Shown here: positions 17,470-26,967 of the stretch, piece by piece
Position numbering within the stretch: the stretch's first letter is position 1
Layout of the letters: each line of letters opens with the position of its first letter
Made by a program: the position numbers and the translations under genes
Notes under the pieces: generated by a model
The model's input: only the letters and a program-made list of their open reading frames with translations
The model's database searches: none
What the model was told of the DNA's origin: nothing
DNA from: Desulfobacteraceae bacterium
GTDB lineage: Bacteria; Desulfobacterota; Desulfobacteria; Desulfobacterales; Desulfosalsimonadaceae
Reading direction: 5' to 3'
Length of the DNA stretch: 64,000 nucleotides
NCBI GenBank assembly: GCA_003599885.1
Contig: QZKW01000035.1
Span: forward strand, 82,562 to 146,561

Positions 17470-20400
17470 ATCATTTTCCTTGCGCGGAGTTGATCGGTTA
17501 AAAATGATTCCAGATAAGGGTTGATGGACCAGAGGTTGCCGCTCCGTTTCTGAAGGATGCCCGACCGGTGCAAAACGTCGATGAATCGCTGGAACTCAGG
17601 CTCATTCCACCCCATCAGGCGCATCAGTTTGGACGGGGTTAAATTTTTATGCAGGACGAATTGGAGGATTACCACCATCCATTCCATTGGCAACAGGGAA
17701 AGAGGGGCAAGGTCCGGCAAAGACGGGGCGGATATTTGCAGGGTATCTCCTTTTATGCTTTCGATATGACTGATCCACGTGTGCAGGGCAACCCCGACAT
17801 TCCCCCGGCTGTAATCAAAAAACCGGCGAAACAGTCTTGCCATCTGCAGTTCTGAAAGCGCGTCTTCGGATTGGTCCTCAAACTTGAATTTCATGCCTGT
17901 TGCTTTGTGGCGCATTAGAATAATCGTTTTGAGCTCTTCCGCAGTCATGGGCGGGCATTCAATCACGTCTAAAAAATATTCTTCAATTTTTTGAAGATTC
18001 CGGATGAGCTTTAATGCATGGGTATTGATATTGAGTATAAAAAAACATTGATGGCCGAATTGCCGGATCATCCATTCGATGTGATGCATGATCGCATTTC
18101 CCTGGGGGTGACGTTCCCACCAGAGTTCCAGGTTATGGAAAATAATGACGCTCTGGGAGGGTATCTGCAGAAACAGGTGTTCGGTGGTGCCCCTGAGTTG
18201 AAACGCGGCTTCAATGGCCTGATGGAACACTTCCAGGCTGCATGAACCGTCCCCTGGCGGAGAAATCTGAAACACGGACTGCCGGTCAAAAAACTGGAAG
18301 GCGATGACATGCGACAGCGCGTTTTTCCCGGAAAACCGTTCGCCGGTAATGGTCAGCGCACCGCTCGTGCCGGAACGGAAACGGTCTATGGCGATTTTTG
18401 CCCGGTCCAGTTCGCTTTGTCTTCCCACCCAAAACTCTTTGCTGGGCGGCTGGTCGCTCAAAAAGAGCTGTTTGTAATGAAACGGGAGATCATTAAGTAC
18501 GGCGGCCTTGGGGGAAACCGTGTCCAGCCATGCCAGAGTTTCCTTTACGCGGGGGGCTCCGTGAGATTCCATTTTCCACCCCTGGTTGCCCAAGAGCCCT
18601 TGATTTTGTTTGTATATGAGTTTCACCAAAAGCTGCTGGGCCCATGTTTCAATCTTGCGGCCTTTTTTTTCGAAAATGGAAATAACTTTTTTGCTTTCCT
18701 GATACCGGATATAACGGCGGAGTTCATTTGAGGATCGAACGATGAGATAGGGATTGATTTTTTCAGACAATTGTTTCAATCCCTGATCCATCGTATCCAT
18801 GAGTTCCTGTTGAAGGCGGGCCGCCGATTCTTTTTCCTTTTCAATCCGACCGACGGTTTGGGTGATAATTGACTGGCGATCGGTTTCCGTAAACGTTTCA
18901 CCCGAGAGTTCAGGTGAAGACAGGTTGAAAGAGAGAAACCTTACCGCGTCCTTGACATGGGCGGTGATAGTTTCGATTTTTGAAGGGATTCCCACAAGAT
19001 ACTGGCGAAGCGGGTCCAGCATTTCCGCGTAAACGATATACTCGAGCAATTCACGCAAGTCCACTGAAAGTCCGTCCATTTCAGTAAAATGCCCTTCCTG
19101 CATCTGCTGAACAGACATCTCTGTAATCGCCTGGGCGCTTTCAGGAATTTTTTCAAATGCGGGCTGAATTTCTTCTGCGATAAATTCTACGGCATCCGCC
19201 GGTATAAGGTTTGCCCTGACCTCGAACTGAAATTTTGTTTCTTTTTCCGCCCCCTCTTCGGGCAGGTTGATCTCTTCCTTTACATCACTGATGAGGAGTT
19301 CAATCTTGTCATGCAATCCGTTTTCCAGGCTCAGAAACCAGTCCTGCTTGATTCTTTGCAGAATGATCGATAACCGGCGCTGGAAGGCCATCAGCGAGAG
19401 GTCCATCAGCATCATCTCAACAAGCAGGGTCTGATTGTTCAGCCACGCCTGGGAAAATTCTTCGATTTTCAATTTTGCCTGTTTGCCGGCCTGCAGGTGC
19501 TTGATATGGCGTTTAAGGTGAAATGCCGCATCAATTGCGCCGGATTCCATTGACACCTGATTGGCCATCGTCCGGTAATCCCGCAATAGATTCCGGATGA
19601 ATTCAAAGAAGATTTTATCATTTAACTGCTGAATCCCTGCGAAGGCCCGGGCAGTCTCATCCTGCGCTTCCCTGGTATTTTCATCCGAAAGATTTCCGTC
19701 CAGAAAAAAAGTTTCAGACCAGTCCAGACGGTCCTTGACCAACTTAACGATTCGCCGAATCTCCTGGGCCCAGAAATATTGATGGATTGCCATTTGTTGA
19801 AAATGATTCAACCATTTTTCCCAGATAAAATGATCCCATGCCACCCGGAGCATTTCCCGGAATTTAACAGAAACTGAAGGCTGCGGGCAGTTGTGCAATC
19901 GGCAGTCAAGGCGTTTGACCCATTTAAACCATCTCAGCGTCATTGGATCATTGGGAAGGGGTAAAACAGCTTCCGGGGGATGGAGGGTAATGATCGTTTC
20001 CGGCGCTTCCGGCCAATACGCCTCCATGCGGGAGCTGACACTGCGGATGGCTTCCTCCAGCATATCCTTCTGGTTGGTCAGGGAGGTCTTTTTGAATTCA
20101 GAGATCAACCGATTGAATTGAAAAAACAGATCCCCCTGAATTTTGATGATACTTCGTTTGGTTTTGGGTGACACGCCTTCTTTAACCAAATCTTCAATCC
20201 GCTCGAATGTATTTGCTGCCAGATCCCCAAGGGCTTTCATCAGATTCCGGTTCCGGTCATGAACGGCCAATAAATGGTGGTCCACTGTCTGGAAAATCAT
20301 ATTGATGACAAACTGGTCCAGGTTTGACAGGTGCAGTTTCAGCAGCTGATCAGCCGGCAAAGCCAGTTGCGGCAGTTCAAGGGAGTCTGTGCCAAGGTTT

Positions 20401-22616
20401 GACAACGCATCATCCGGGAAAAGGGGCGCCTCTTTTTTAGATTCGTATTCAATGCCGGTGACCACGTCGTTGAAAAAGGAAGACGCGTGTATCAGCAGCG
20501 TTGTCCCGATATTGGAAATAACGCGATTGGTCCTTTCAAGCGCAGATTGTACGTCTTGATGGATCGTGTCGGGCAACCCGATGACCGTCAGGTCTGAAGC
20601 CGCTGATTCCACGGAAATGATTTCTTCAAAAGAGCGATGCTCCGCCGCATTATTGATGACTTTGACGTCCCCATCCAGCCGTGCCTCCTGAAGGGTGCGC
20701 GTCATATTTTTATATATGGTCTCGATCAGGGCGCTTTCATCGGTAACGATCAAAAACCGCAGCCTTGCGTCCCGCCACGGAACGCTGGCAAGAATGAATT
20801 TTACCAGCGCCAGAGTGAAATTCCCGTTGTTCCCGGCGCCCCGCCACCAGATATCAATGGTTTTGTACGCGCCAAAACCTCTCTGGTCATGAAAATTCAT
20901 GAACATCAGGTTGAAATCCAGTTCCCTGAGGTTTGCCATAAGCCCAATGAATTCTTCGGGGTTTTTTGTCTTTTTGCGCCATCCCATCAAAATGGCGTTG
21001 GGCTCGATGCCGGAAAATCCATATGTCCGTGCGATGGTGTTGATCCCTTCGTATACGTCCCGGCATTCCTGCCGGCGGATGAATATCCCCTCAGACGCTT
21101 CGGCATCCGGAACCACTGTTTGGCTGGTTTTGGGGAACAGCACTTTTGCGGAAGGGTTTTCGATAAGATCAAAATTGGAAACCATCCCCAACTGTCCTGC
21201 GGCCCATTTGCCGAATTCGATCAGGTGGGGCCGGGCGGTGGTCCCGCCGCTGAACAGCAGGATGTTGGGTTTCCAGTTGCGCTGGTGCCTTCCGCTCTGG
21301 GAAAGTTTGAAGAGTCCCATGCGGACTACGGATAGCCAGACGCTTTCCCATGCATCTCCGGATTTTAAGGTCAGCTCCCTGCTTTTCAGAAAGAACAGTA
21401 GGCCGCCCAGAATAAAAATTCCGCCGATCATTGCCAGAAGATCAAGCTCGATCATGACGATGAAACAGGTCAGAAAGCCTATGATGCTGACCCATTTGGG
21501 GACTTTGAAGGACGGCCTGAAATCGGAACTTGCCCAGCGCTCCACGGCGCAGCTCAGGTTGAGGAAACCATACGTGGTGATAAAAAAAGTCGATACCACC
21601 CGGGCGATAATATCGAGTTCTCCGATTAGAATTCCGGCTTCCGCAATCAGAAAGGTGAGCAGGAGGGCGTTGCGGGGTTCGTTTTCCTTGCCGTGCCCTT
21701 TTGCGAAAAACTTGGGCGTAATGTTGTCCACTGCCGTGGCCTGCAGAATTCTTGGCGCGCCCAGAATGCTGCCAATGGCAGAGGAAATGGTGGCCGCCCA
21801 GATCCCTGCGATCACCAGGGGCGGGTATAGAGAAATTTCCAGGAGAATATTCGGATTATTGATCAACGTGCCTGCGTCCACCCTGGACAAAAGAAAGAAG
21901 GGCAAGCTCACATACACCGCCAAGCCCACAATAATCGCGGAGATGGTTCCGACCGGGATGGTTTTCTGGGGGTCTTTCAAATCGCCGGACATGGACACAC
22001 CGGCCTCAAACCCGGTGACCGCCGGGAAAAAAATGCCGAACAGCACCATCATCGCCGGTGCGGTTGCCTGGGGCAAAAGGGGGATTTTTTCCGGAATGTA
22101 GGCGGAGTGGCCAAACAGAACCGATATCAGGGACAGGACGATGGCGCCCAGGATGAAAAACTGGCATTTCATGGCAAGGGAGGTGCTGATGAAGGTGAGA
22201 ACCGTCACCAGCAGAAGAATAACTGATCCGGTCATGCGGATGGCATTAACGGAACTTTCAATCCCCCAGTAGTTGTTGAAACTTTCCGAAAAACCGATGA
22301 TATACAAACTGACGCTGAACGACAGTCCGAAAAAAAGGGCGATTCCCAGTGTGCCGCCGATGGACAGTCCCAGGCTCCGGGAGATGATGTAATAACTGCC
22401 GCCGCCTTCCACTTTTTTATCCGTTGCAATGGAAGAAACGCTTAACCCCGTGCAGATGGAAACGACATGGGCCACCAGAACGATTCCAACCACCATATAA
22501 AGTCCGGCCTGGCCTGTGATCCACGGCAGCCGCATGTACATGATCACGCCGAGAATCGTGAGAATGGATGGGGTGAACACCCCTGCGAATGCGCCGTATT
22601 TTTTTGCCTGTGCCAT
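17466..22616 (-). CDS. SLC12-like cation-chloride/amino-acid transporter with giant regulatory tail
   Basis: 1716 residues. Residues ~1-430 are a 12-helix APC-superfamily transporter; FTPSILTILGVIMYMRLPW and GGSYYIISRSLGLSIGGTLG are typical of the SLC12 (NKCC/KCC) branch. Residues ~430-720 resemble the SLC12 cytosolic domain (GGTTARPHLIEFGKW, IDIWWRGAGNNGNFTLALVK). A long helical region (~760-1380) follows, then an ATPase domain of AAA/STAND style: GRQSELDRA, a P-loop-like GERFSGKN near 1423-1431 with Asn in place of Ser/Thr, and VIIFHNLELWW as Walker B. The last ~80 residues look like a winged helix. Bacterial SLC12-type carriers normally end after the first ~720 residues. Downstream MscS overlaps by 4 bases. 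Confidence 0.85.
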   Translation of the reverse strand: MAQAKKYGAFAGVFTPSILTILGVIMYMRLPWITGQAGLYMVVGIVLVAHVVSICTGLSVSSIATDKKVEGGGSYYIISRSLGLSIGGTLGIALFFGLSFSVSLYIIGFSESFNNYWGIESSVNAIRMTGSVILLLVTVLTFISTSLAMKCQFFILGAIVLSLISVLFGHSAYIPEKIPLLPQATAPAMMVLFGIFFPAVTGFEAGVSMSGDLKDPQKTIPVGTISAIIVGLAVYVSLPFFLLSRVDAGTLINNPNILLEISLYPPLVIAGIWAATISSAIGSILGAPRILQATAVDNITPKFFAKGHGKENEPRNALLLTFLIAEAGILIGELDIIARVVSTFFITTYGFLNLSCAVERWASSDFRPSFKVPKWVSIIGFLTCFIVMIELDLLAMIGGIFILGGLLFFLKSRELTLKSGDAWESVWLSVVRMGLFKLSQSGRHQRNWKPNILLFSGGTTARPHLIEFGKWAAGQLGMVSNFDLIENPSAKVLFPKTSQTVVPDAEASEGIFIRRQECRDVYEGINTIARTYGFSGIEPNAILMGWRKKTKNPEEFIGLMANLRELDFNLMFMNFHDQRGFGAYKTIDIWWRGAGNNGNFTLALVKFILASVPWRDARLRFLIVTDESALIETIYKNMTRTLQEARLDGDVKVINNAAEHRSFEEIISVESAASDLTVIGLPDTIHQDVQSALERTNRVISNIGTTLLIHASSFFNDVVTGIEYESKKEAPLFPDDALSNLGTDSLELPQLALPADQLLKLHLSNLDQFVINMIFQTVDHHLLAVHDRNRNLMKALGDLAANTFERIEDLVKEGVSPKTKRSIIKIQGDLFFQFNRLISEFKKTSLTNQKDMLEEAIRSVSSRMEAYWPEAPETIITLHPPEAVLPLPNDPMTLRWFKWVKRLDCRLHNCPQPSVSVKFREMLRVAWDHFIWEKWLNHFQQMAIHQYFWAQEIRRIVKLVKDRLDWSETFFLDGNLSDENTREAQDETARAFAGIQQLNDKIFFEFIRNLLRDYRTMANQVSMESGAIDAAFHLKRHIKHLQAGKQAKLKIEEFSQAWLNNQTLLVEMMLMDLSLMAFQRRLSIILQRIKQDWFLSLENGLHDKIELLISDVKEEINLPEEGAEKETKFQFEVRANLIPADAVEFIAEEIQPAFEKIPESAQAITEMSVQQMQEGHFTEMDGLSVDLRELLEYIVYAEMLDPLRQYLVGIPSKIETITAHVKDAVRFLSFNLSSPELSGETFTETDRQSIITQTVGRIEKEKESAARLQQELMDTMDQGLKQLSEKINPYLIVRSSNELRRYIRYQESKKVISIFEKKGRKIETWAQQLLVKLIYKQNQGLLGNQGWKMESHGAPRVKETLAWLDTVSPKAAVLNDLPFHYKQLFLSDQPPSKEFWVGRQSELDRAKIAIDRFRSGTSGALTITGERFSGKNALSHVIAFQFFDRQSVFQISPPGDGSCSLEVFHQAIEAAFQLRGTTEHLFLQIPSQSVIIFHNLELWWERHPQGNAIMHHIEWMIRQFGHQCFFILNINTHALKLIRNLQKIEEYFLDVIECPPMTAEELKTIILMRHKATGMKFKFEDQSEDALSELQMARLFRRFFDYSRGNVGVALHTWISHIESIKGDTLQISAPSLPDLAPLSLLPMEWMVVILQFVLHKNLTPSKLMRLMGWNEPEFQRFIDVLHRSGILQKRSGNLWSINPYLESFLTDQLRARKMI

Positions 22617-23019
22617 ATGTCGCTGCTCCTGAGTTGTAACTCAATCAATCGCTTCCAGCCGTAGATCCGGAGAGATTCTGCTGATCAGGGAAGATTGCCG
22701 GAATAATTGACAAAGTTTATCGCATGCAACGGGCGATTGCAAATACCATATTGTGATTACACAAAATTATGGGTATTTAAGTCTATGGTATGTGTGTTTT
22801 AATTAACAGCTGTGTGTTTTTTGAAAACAATGGTATACATAATTACACATTGCTGACGGGAAGCAATGGTGTTTGATTTTGTTAAATTAAAGCTTTACAG
22901 GGATTCACACGGATTTGCGTGTCATCCTGATTTTTTTGGCTCTGGTTTTGCACGTAATCATTATTGCAGATCGTTTGATTTAATTTTTCATTGTTAAAGC
23001 AGGGACAGGTAGAAACCAT
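22617..23019. other. AT-rich divergent intergenic region
   Basis: 403 bases between the giant transporter (leftward) and the diguanylate cyclase (rightward). It is AT-rich from 22740 to 22900, with repeated short words (TGTGTGTTTT at about 22790 and 22810, ATTACACA near 22755 and 22841) that could be regulator sites. It must hold promoters for both directions. No ORF, tRNA or strong hairpin was seen. Confidence 0.5.
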
Positions 23020-24177
23020 ATGCACATCAGGCCGAAAAATAACACCCGGATTCTTCGTGTGGCAGGGTTGCGGCGGCAGGTCGAGAAGAATGAAAGCCGC
23101 CTGAAGGGACCGGAATGTTTGAAAGAAAGCAAAATGGATCAAATTGAATTCATTCTGGACCGGTTAAATGAAAACGAAAAAATCCAGCGCAAATTTCATG
23201 AATTGGAATCAAAAATTCTGACGATTTTAAATTTTAAGGATTTTTTTGAAATTCTGCTGACTGAAATGGGAAATATCTTCAATATTCCCTATGTATGGCT
23301 GTCGGTTATTAAAAAAAGCAGTCTGGCGAATTTAATCAATCCGTTAATCCATTCAAAAATCATCATTGAAAAAACCAAATTCATCAATCGGTCAGACTTT
23401 GACGAAATTCTCGGAAACGTTTCAACCCCTCTTCTTTTAAGTAAAAATCTTGAACCATATGCTGTTTTTCTGCCCAAGGACAGCAAATTTCACACGGGCT
23501 CCATGGCCATCGCACCGGTCCAGATTGACGGTGAAATCGTCGGCAGCCTGAATCAGATGGACCATGCGGCCACCCGGTTTGAACCGGATATGGATACGTC
23601 TTTTCTTGAACAGTTGATGACGAAAATTTCGCAATGCCTCTCAAATGTGGCGGCCCACGAAAAATTGAAATATTTCGCCTACCATGACCCGTTGACCGGA
23701 CTTTTGAACCGAAGGGCCTTTGAAGCCGCTCTCAGCCGCGAGTTTTCCCGCTCAAAACGGCATTCGCATGACCTCAGTCTGGTTTTTCTGGATTTGGATA
23801 AATTCAAGCAGATCAACGATAAGTACGGCCATGACACCGGCGATGAAGCGCTCATATATGTCGCGGAAACACTTCAATCCATTGCTCGGGAAGAAGATAT
23901 AGTCGCTCGGTTTGCCGGTGATGAATTTGTGATTATTCTTCCGGAAACAGCGGCCGACAAAGCTGAAATGCTGATGAAACGGACACAGGCGTATCTGGAC
24001 AGCCACCCGCTGAATCACAATGGCGCCGGGATCGCCATTTCCCTCACCTATGGCATTACTTCCACCCAGGACATGGAGATTGACAGCGCAGCGCTGCTCC
24101 TGAAAAAAGCAGATGAAAAGCTGTATATTGAAAAGGGGAAAAAACGGGTGGATTCCAGGGGTGCCATACCGGATTAA
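23020..24177 (+). CDS. Diguanylate cyclase with GAF/DUF484-like sensory domain
   Basis: 385 residues from the ATG at 23020; an ATG at 23134 (39th codon) is an alternative and neither has a strong ribosome site. Residues ~55-210 are a GAF/DUF484-like sensory domain. The GGDEF domain (~220-378) starts at YHDPLTGLLNRRAFE, with DLDKFKQINDKYGHDTGDE. The active site is AGDEF (first Gly to Ala, generally tolerated), and the upstream inhibitory RxxD (REED) lies five residues before it. It should therefore make cyclic di-GMP with product inhibition. No membrane helix. Confidence 0.9.
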   Translation: MHIRPKNNTRILRVAGLRRQVEKNESRLKGPECLKESKMDQIEFILDRLNENEKIQRKFHELESKILTILNFKDFFEILLTEMGNIFNIPYVWLSVIKKSSLANLINPLIHSKIIIEKTKFINRSDFDEILGNVSTPLLLSKNLEPYAVFLPKDSKFHTGSMAIAPVQIDGEIVGSLNQMDHAATRFEPDMDTSFLEQLMTKISQCLSNVAAHEKLKYFAYHDPLTGLLNRRAFEAALSREFSRSKRHSHDLSLVFLDLDKFKQINDKYGHDTGDEALIYVAETLQSIAREEDIVARFAGDEFVIILPETAADKAEMLMKRTQAYLDSHPLNHNGAGIAISLTYGITSTQDMEIDSAALLLKKADEKLYIEKGKKRVDSRGAIPD

Positions 24178-24283
24178 CCGGCTTTTCTTCTACAGAGGCA
24201 GGCTGACTGATTTTACGATCACTGTAAATTATAATTAAACGACGAAAATAATTAAAAAAACGATCAGCGGCTATCGGTTTTAT

Positions 24284-24673
24284 TCAAAAAGCTTCTGGAT
24301 AAGGAAGCAGGCGCAATGCTTCAATAAACCGATAGTCCCGCTGGTTTTTTGAAATAAGCTGAATATCTGTGACAATAGCTGTTGCGGCAATCAGTGCGTC
24401 GGCTATCTGCAAGCCGTGGCTGAGACGATATTGTTTTAATAAATCAATGGCTGTTTCAGAAATTTGCTCACTGACATTGATAATCTGAAACCTTTCTAAA
24501 AAATGATCCAGAGACCGCAGCTCATTTTTGTCCCGGCACCCGATGATCAGTTCCATTTGCGTAACGCTGCTGACAACGGCGGAAAACTGCTGGTCGACCT
24601 GCTGGAGACAGTTTACGGCTTCATTCACATTGCGAGCGACGTCAATAAGAATATCGGTGTCAATGAGTATCAT
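24284..24673 (-). CDS. vapC: VapC-family PIN-domain toxin
   Basis: 130-residue PIN ribonuclease from the ATG at 24673, one base after the antitoxin stop. A frame extending to 24709 overlaps the antitoxin and is less likely. PIN acidic residues are in place: IDTDILID at the N-terminus, a central E in TQMELIIG, and QIADALIAATAIV with its Asp. It would cleave RNA, often tRNA or rRNA, when freed from the VapB partner. Confidence 0.88.
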   Translation of the reverse strand: MILIDTDILIDVARNVNEAVNCLQQVDQQFSAVVSSVTQMELIIGCRDKNELRSLDHFLERFQIINVSEQISETAIDLLKQYRLSHGLQIADALIAATAIVTDIQLISKNQRDYRFIEALRLLPYPEAF

Positions 24674-24674
24674 A

Positions 24675-24911
24675 TCAAGTTGTCCCGCCCCATTCAGACT
24701 CCCGGACATTGCGCACCCATTTACTGCTGTCTTTCATGTCGTCACGGTCCTTCCATATCCCGATGAACGGATCATTGATAATATTATTCCGGCTGGCTGT
24801 CTTTTGCGGTTTTTTATATCGTGTTTTCAAGAAAGAAATAAAATCAGCAACCTGTTGTTGTGCTTCCGGGGGAAGGTTTGATATGTCATTATAAATTTTT
24901 TTCGGTTCCAT
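24675..24911 (-). CDS. vapB: VapB-type antitoxin (DUF2281-like)
   Basis: 78 residues. N-terminal LPPEAQQQVADFISFLKTRY matches the short DUF2281-type antitoxins paired with PIN toxins; the C-terminal half, ending WVRNVRESEWG, is the usual toxin-wrapping tail. The ribosome site AAAGAGG is 6-7 bases upstream. Only 11 bases separate it from the XRE-like remnant upstream, so the promoter probably lies before that remnant. Confidence 0.8.
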   Translation of the reverse strand: MEPKKIYNDISNLPPEAQQQVADFISFLKTRYKKPQKTASRNNIINDPFIGIWKDRDDMKDSSKWVRNVRESEWGGTT

Positions 24912-24922
24912 TTTTTTCCTCT

Positions 24923-25162
24923 TTATTTCATTGCCAGTTCTTCAAAACGATGCTTTTTTATAAAAGCTTCAAGAATCTCCTTGAGCATATGGCGATCTTC
25001 TTCCGGCAGTGCGTCTATCTGAATATACTGATCAACCAGTTCAGCGTCTTTGACCTTGCCTTTAACCCGATTCTTACCGTTTTTAAGCAGATAATCAAGA
25101 AGAAGGATATGGGGGGCCAGGATTTTTACTTGATTCATATTGTCTTTCATCCAAAAATTCAT
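24923..25162 (-). pseudogene. C-terminal remnant of an XRE-family regulator
   Basis: 79 codons. The sequence around LLLDYLLKNG, KGKVKDAELVDQYIQIDALPEEDRHML and IKKHRFEELA is what normally follows the helix-turn-helix in XRE regulators of the LDYLL...LPEEDR type, but the DNA-binding half is absent: only about 70 bases separate it from the ino1 gene, and they encode no helix-turn-helix. It is thus a truncated remnant, possibly still translated. It sits directly upstream of vapBC and may have been the original regulator of that locus. Confidence 0.6.
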
Positions 25163-25231
25163 TATGTTATTTCCACTTTACCCAAAAGACTATTCGGGGC
25201 TAATTCTGCTTAACTGACTAAAGGAATTCAT

Positions 25232-26326
25232 ATGCAGCCCATAAAAATTGGCATTATCGGCACCGGGAATTGTGCAAGCTCGCTGCTTCAGGGAATCGAA
25301 TATTATCGGCACAAGTCAAAAGAAGACTCCATCGGTCTGCTATACTGGGAGATCAACGGATATCAACCTTCAGATATTGTTGTATCGGCGGCATTTGATA
25401 TTGATCAGAGAAAAGTCGGCAAGGACGTTCATGACGCCATTTTTCAGCCGCCGAACTGCACCCTGAAATTCGCCGAAAACATGCCGTCCGCAAACGTCAC
25501 CGTATCAATGGGCGCAATTTTAGACGGGTGTGCGGATCATATGAAAAATTATGATGAACAATACACCTTTATGCCGAGCGATCAGCCAGAGCCGGACAAA
25601 AATAAAGTCATTGAAATCCTGAAAAGTTCCGGCACGGAAATATTGTTGAATTATCTGCCGGTAGGGTCGGAAAAAGCCACCCGGTTTTATGCGGACTGTG
25701 CGGTTGAGGCCGGGGTTGCCTTGATTAACAACATCCCGGTATTTATTGCAGGCGACCCGGAATGGGCGAAAAAGTTCAAAAAAGCCAAAATCCCGATCAT
25801 CGGCGATGATATCAAATCCCAGATGGGGGCCACCATCATTCACCGTTCCCTGGTGAATCTGTTTGCCAGACGGGGCGTGAAAATCGACCGCACCTATCAG
25901 CTGAATACCGGCGGCAATACGGATTTTTTAAATATGAAGGATACAACGCGGCTGCTTTCAAAAAAACAGTCCAAAACCGAAGCTGTCAAAGCGGTCATGA
26001 GAGAAACAACGGATGACCGGAATATCCATATCGGCCCCAGCGATTATGTTCCCTGGCTTAATGACAACAAAGTGGCGTTTATACGAATGGAAGGCCGGAT
26101 CTTCGGCAATGTTCCCATGAATCTGGAACTGAGGTTGTCGGTTGAAGATTCTCCGAATTCCGCCGGGGCAGCCATTGACTGCATCCGGTTATGCAAACTG
26201 GCCCTGGATCGGGATCTCGGCGGGGTGCTTGAGGCGCCGTCGGCTTTATACTGCAAACGGCCGCCGGTTCAATACACGGATGACGTCGCGTTTTCCATGA
26301 TCGCAGAGTTTATCTCAGGTGATTGA
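25232..26326 (+). CDS. ino1: Inositol-3-phosphate synthase (actinobacterial type)
   Basis: 364 residues, the length of the mycobacterial enzyme. Converts glucose 6-phosphate to 1D-myo-inositol 3-phosphate with bound NAD. Diagnostic motifs: the NAD loop GIIGTGNCASSLLQG (7-21), NYLPVGSEKATRFYA, GDDIKSQMGATI, QLNTGGNTDFLNM, and EDSPNSAGAAIDCIR. The ribosome site AAAGGA lies just upstream. It overlaps the phosphatase gene by 8 bases. Neighbouring MshA-like and MshB-like genes suggest the inositol feeds a mycothiol-like thiol. Inositol phospholipid or di-inositol phosphate synthesis is the alternative use. Confidence 0.95.
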   Translation: MQPIKIGIIGTGNCASSLLQGIEYYRHKSKEDSIGLLYWEINGYQPSDIVVSAAFDIDQRKVGKDVHDAIFQPPNCTLKFAENMPSANVTVSMGAILDGCADHMKNYDEQYTFMPSDQPEPDKNKVIEILKSSGTEILLNYLPVGSEKATRFYADCAVEAGVALINNIPVFIAGDPEWAKKFKKAKIPIIGDDIKSQMGATIIHRSLVNLFARRGVKIDRTYQLNTGGNTDFLNMKDTTRLLSKKQSKTEAVKAVMRETTDDRNIHIGPSDYVPWLNDNKVAFIRMEGRIFGNVPMNLELRLSVEDSPNSAGAAIDCIRLCKLALDRDLGGVLEAPSALYCKRPPVQYTDDVAFSMIAEFISGD

Positions 26327-26960
26327 TATTGCTGAAAAAAACATCACCCACATCTCCCTTGTCCGTCACGGTCATGTAAAAAATCCCGATGATATTTTCT
26401 ATGGGCGTCTTCCGGGGTTTCAACTGGATAGTAACGGGCGCGCGGAAGCGGCCCGGGCGGCTGAGGCGCTTAAAACCAGCCGGCTTGACGGTGTCTACAG
26501 CAGTCCGCTGCTCCGCACCCGCCAGACGGCAGTTGAAATTCTTAAATTTCATCCCCATCTGAAACTAAAAACATCGTCCCTGATCACGGAAGTTTTCACG
26601 GTGTTTCAGGGTCAGCCGAGCAACATGCTGGCGCCTTATGCCTGGGACGTTTACGCCGGGAAAGATCCGGAATACGAACAGCCTGAAGATGTGATGAAGC
26701 GTGCGAACAAATTTATCCGGCGCATTCGAAAACGGCATTTTGGGCGGCATGTGGTTGTGGTCACTCATGGGGATGTAATCCTGTTTGCCATTTTTCAGGC
26801 AAACAAGATTCCCGTCACTGCGGCAAATAAAATAAATTTAAATGAATTGGGCGTCCTTAAAAATTATCCGGCAACCGGGTCCATCACCACGCTGACTTAT
26901 CAGACCGCTGACATGGAAGAATTCCCAACCGTGTCTTATTCGGCTCCTTCAATAAAATAG
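26319..26960 (+). CDS. Histidine phosphatase (phosphoglycerate-mutase superfamily)
   Basis: 213 residues, GTG start overlapping the end of ino1 by 8 bases. Catalytic motif LVRHGHV (phospho-accepting His), the second Arg in SSPLLRTRQTA, and the C-terminal catalytic His in VVVTHGDVI are all present. Family members dephosphorylate small sugar phosphates and similar substrates. Tight coupling to ino1 suggests it acts on inositol phosphate or on glycosyl-inositol phosphate. In the second case it would perform the MshA2 dephosphorylation step of mycothiol synthesis; this is inference. Confidence 0.88.
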   Translation: MIDIAEKNITHISLVRHGHVKNPDDIFYGRLPGFQLDSNGRAEAARAAEALKTSRLDGVYSSPLLRTRQTAVEILKFHPHLKLKTSSLITEVFTVFQGQPSNMLAPYAWDVYAGKDPEYEQPEDVMKRANKFIRRIRKRHFGRHVVVVTHGDVILFAIFQANKIPVTAANKINLNELGVLKNYPATGSITTLTYQTADMEEFPTVSYSAPSIK

Positions 26961-26967
26961 CCGCCCC

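Noticed and set aside
20899..22101. 400-codon plus-strand frame inside the giant transporter gene
   Set aside because: Composition is Arg/Ser/Pro-rich without domain signals; it mirrors the transporter helices on the other strand.
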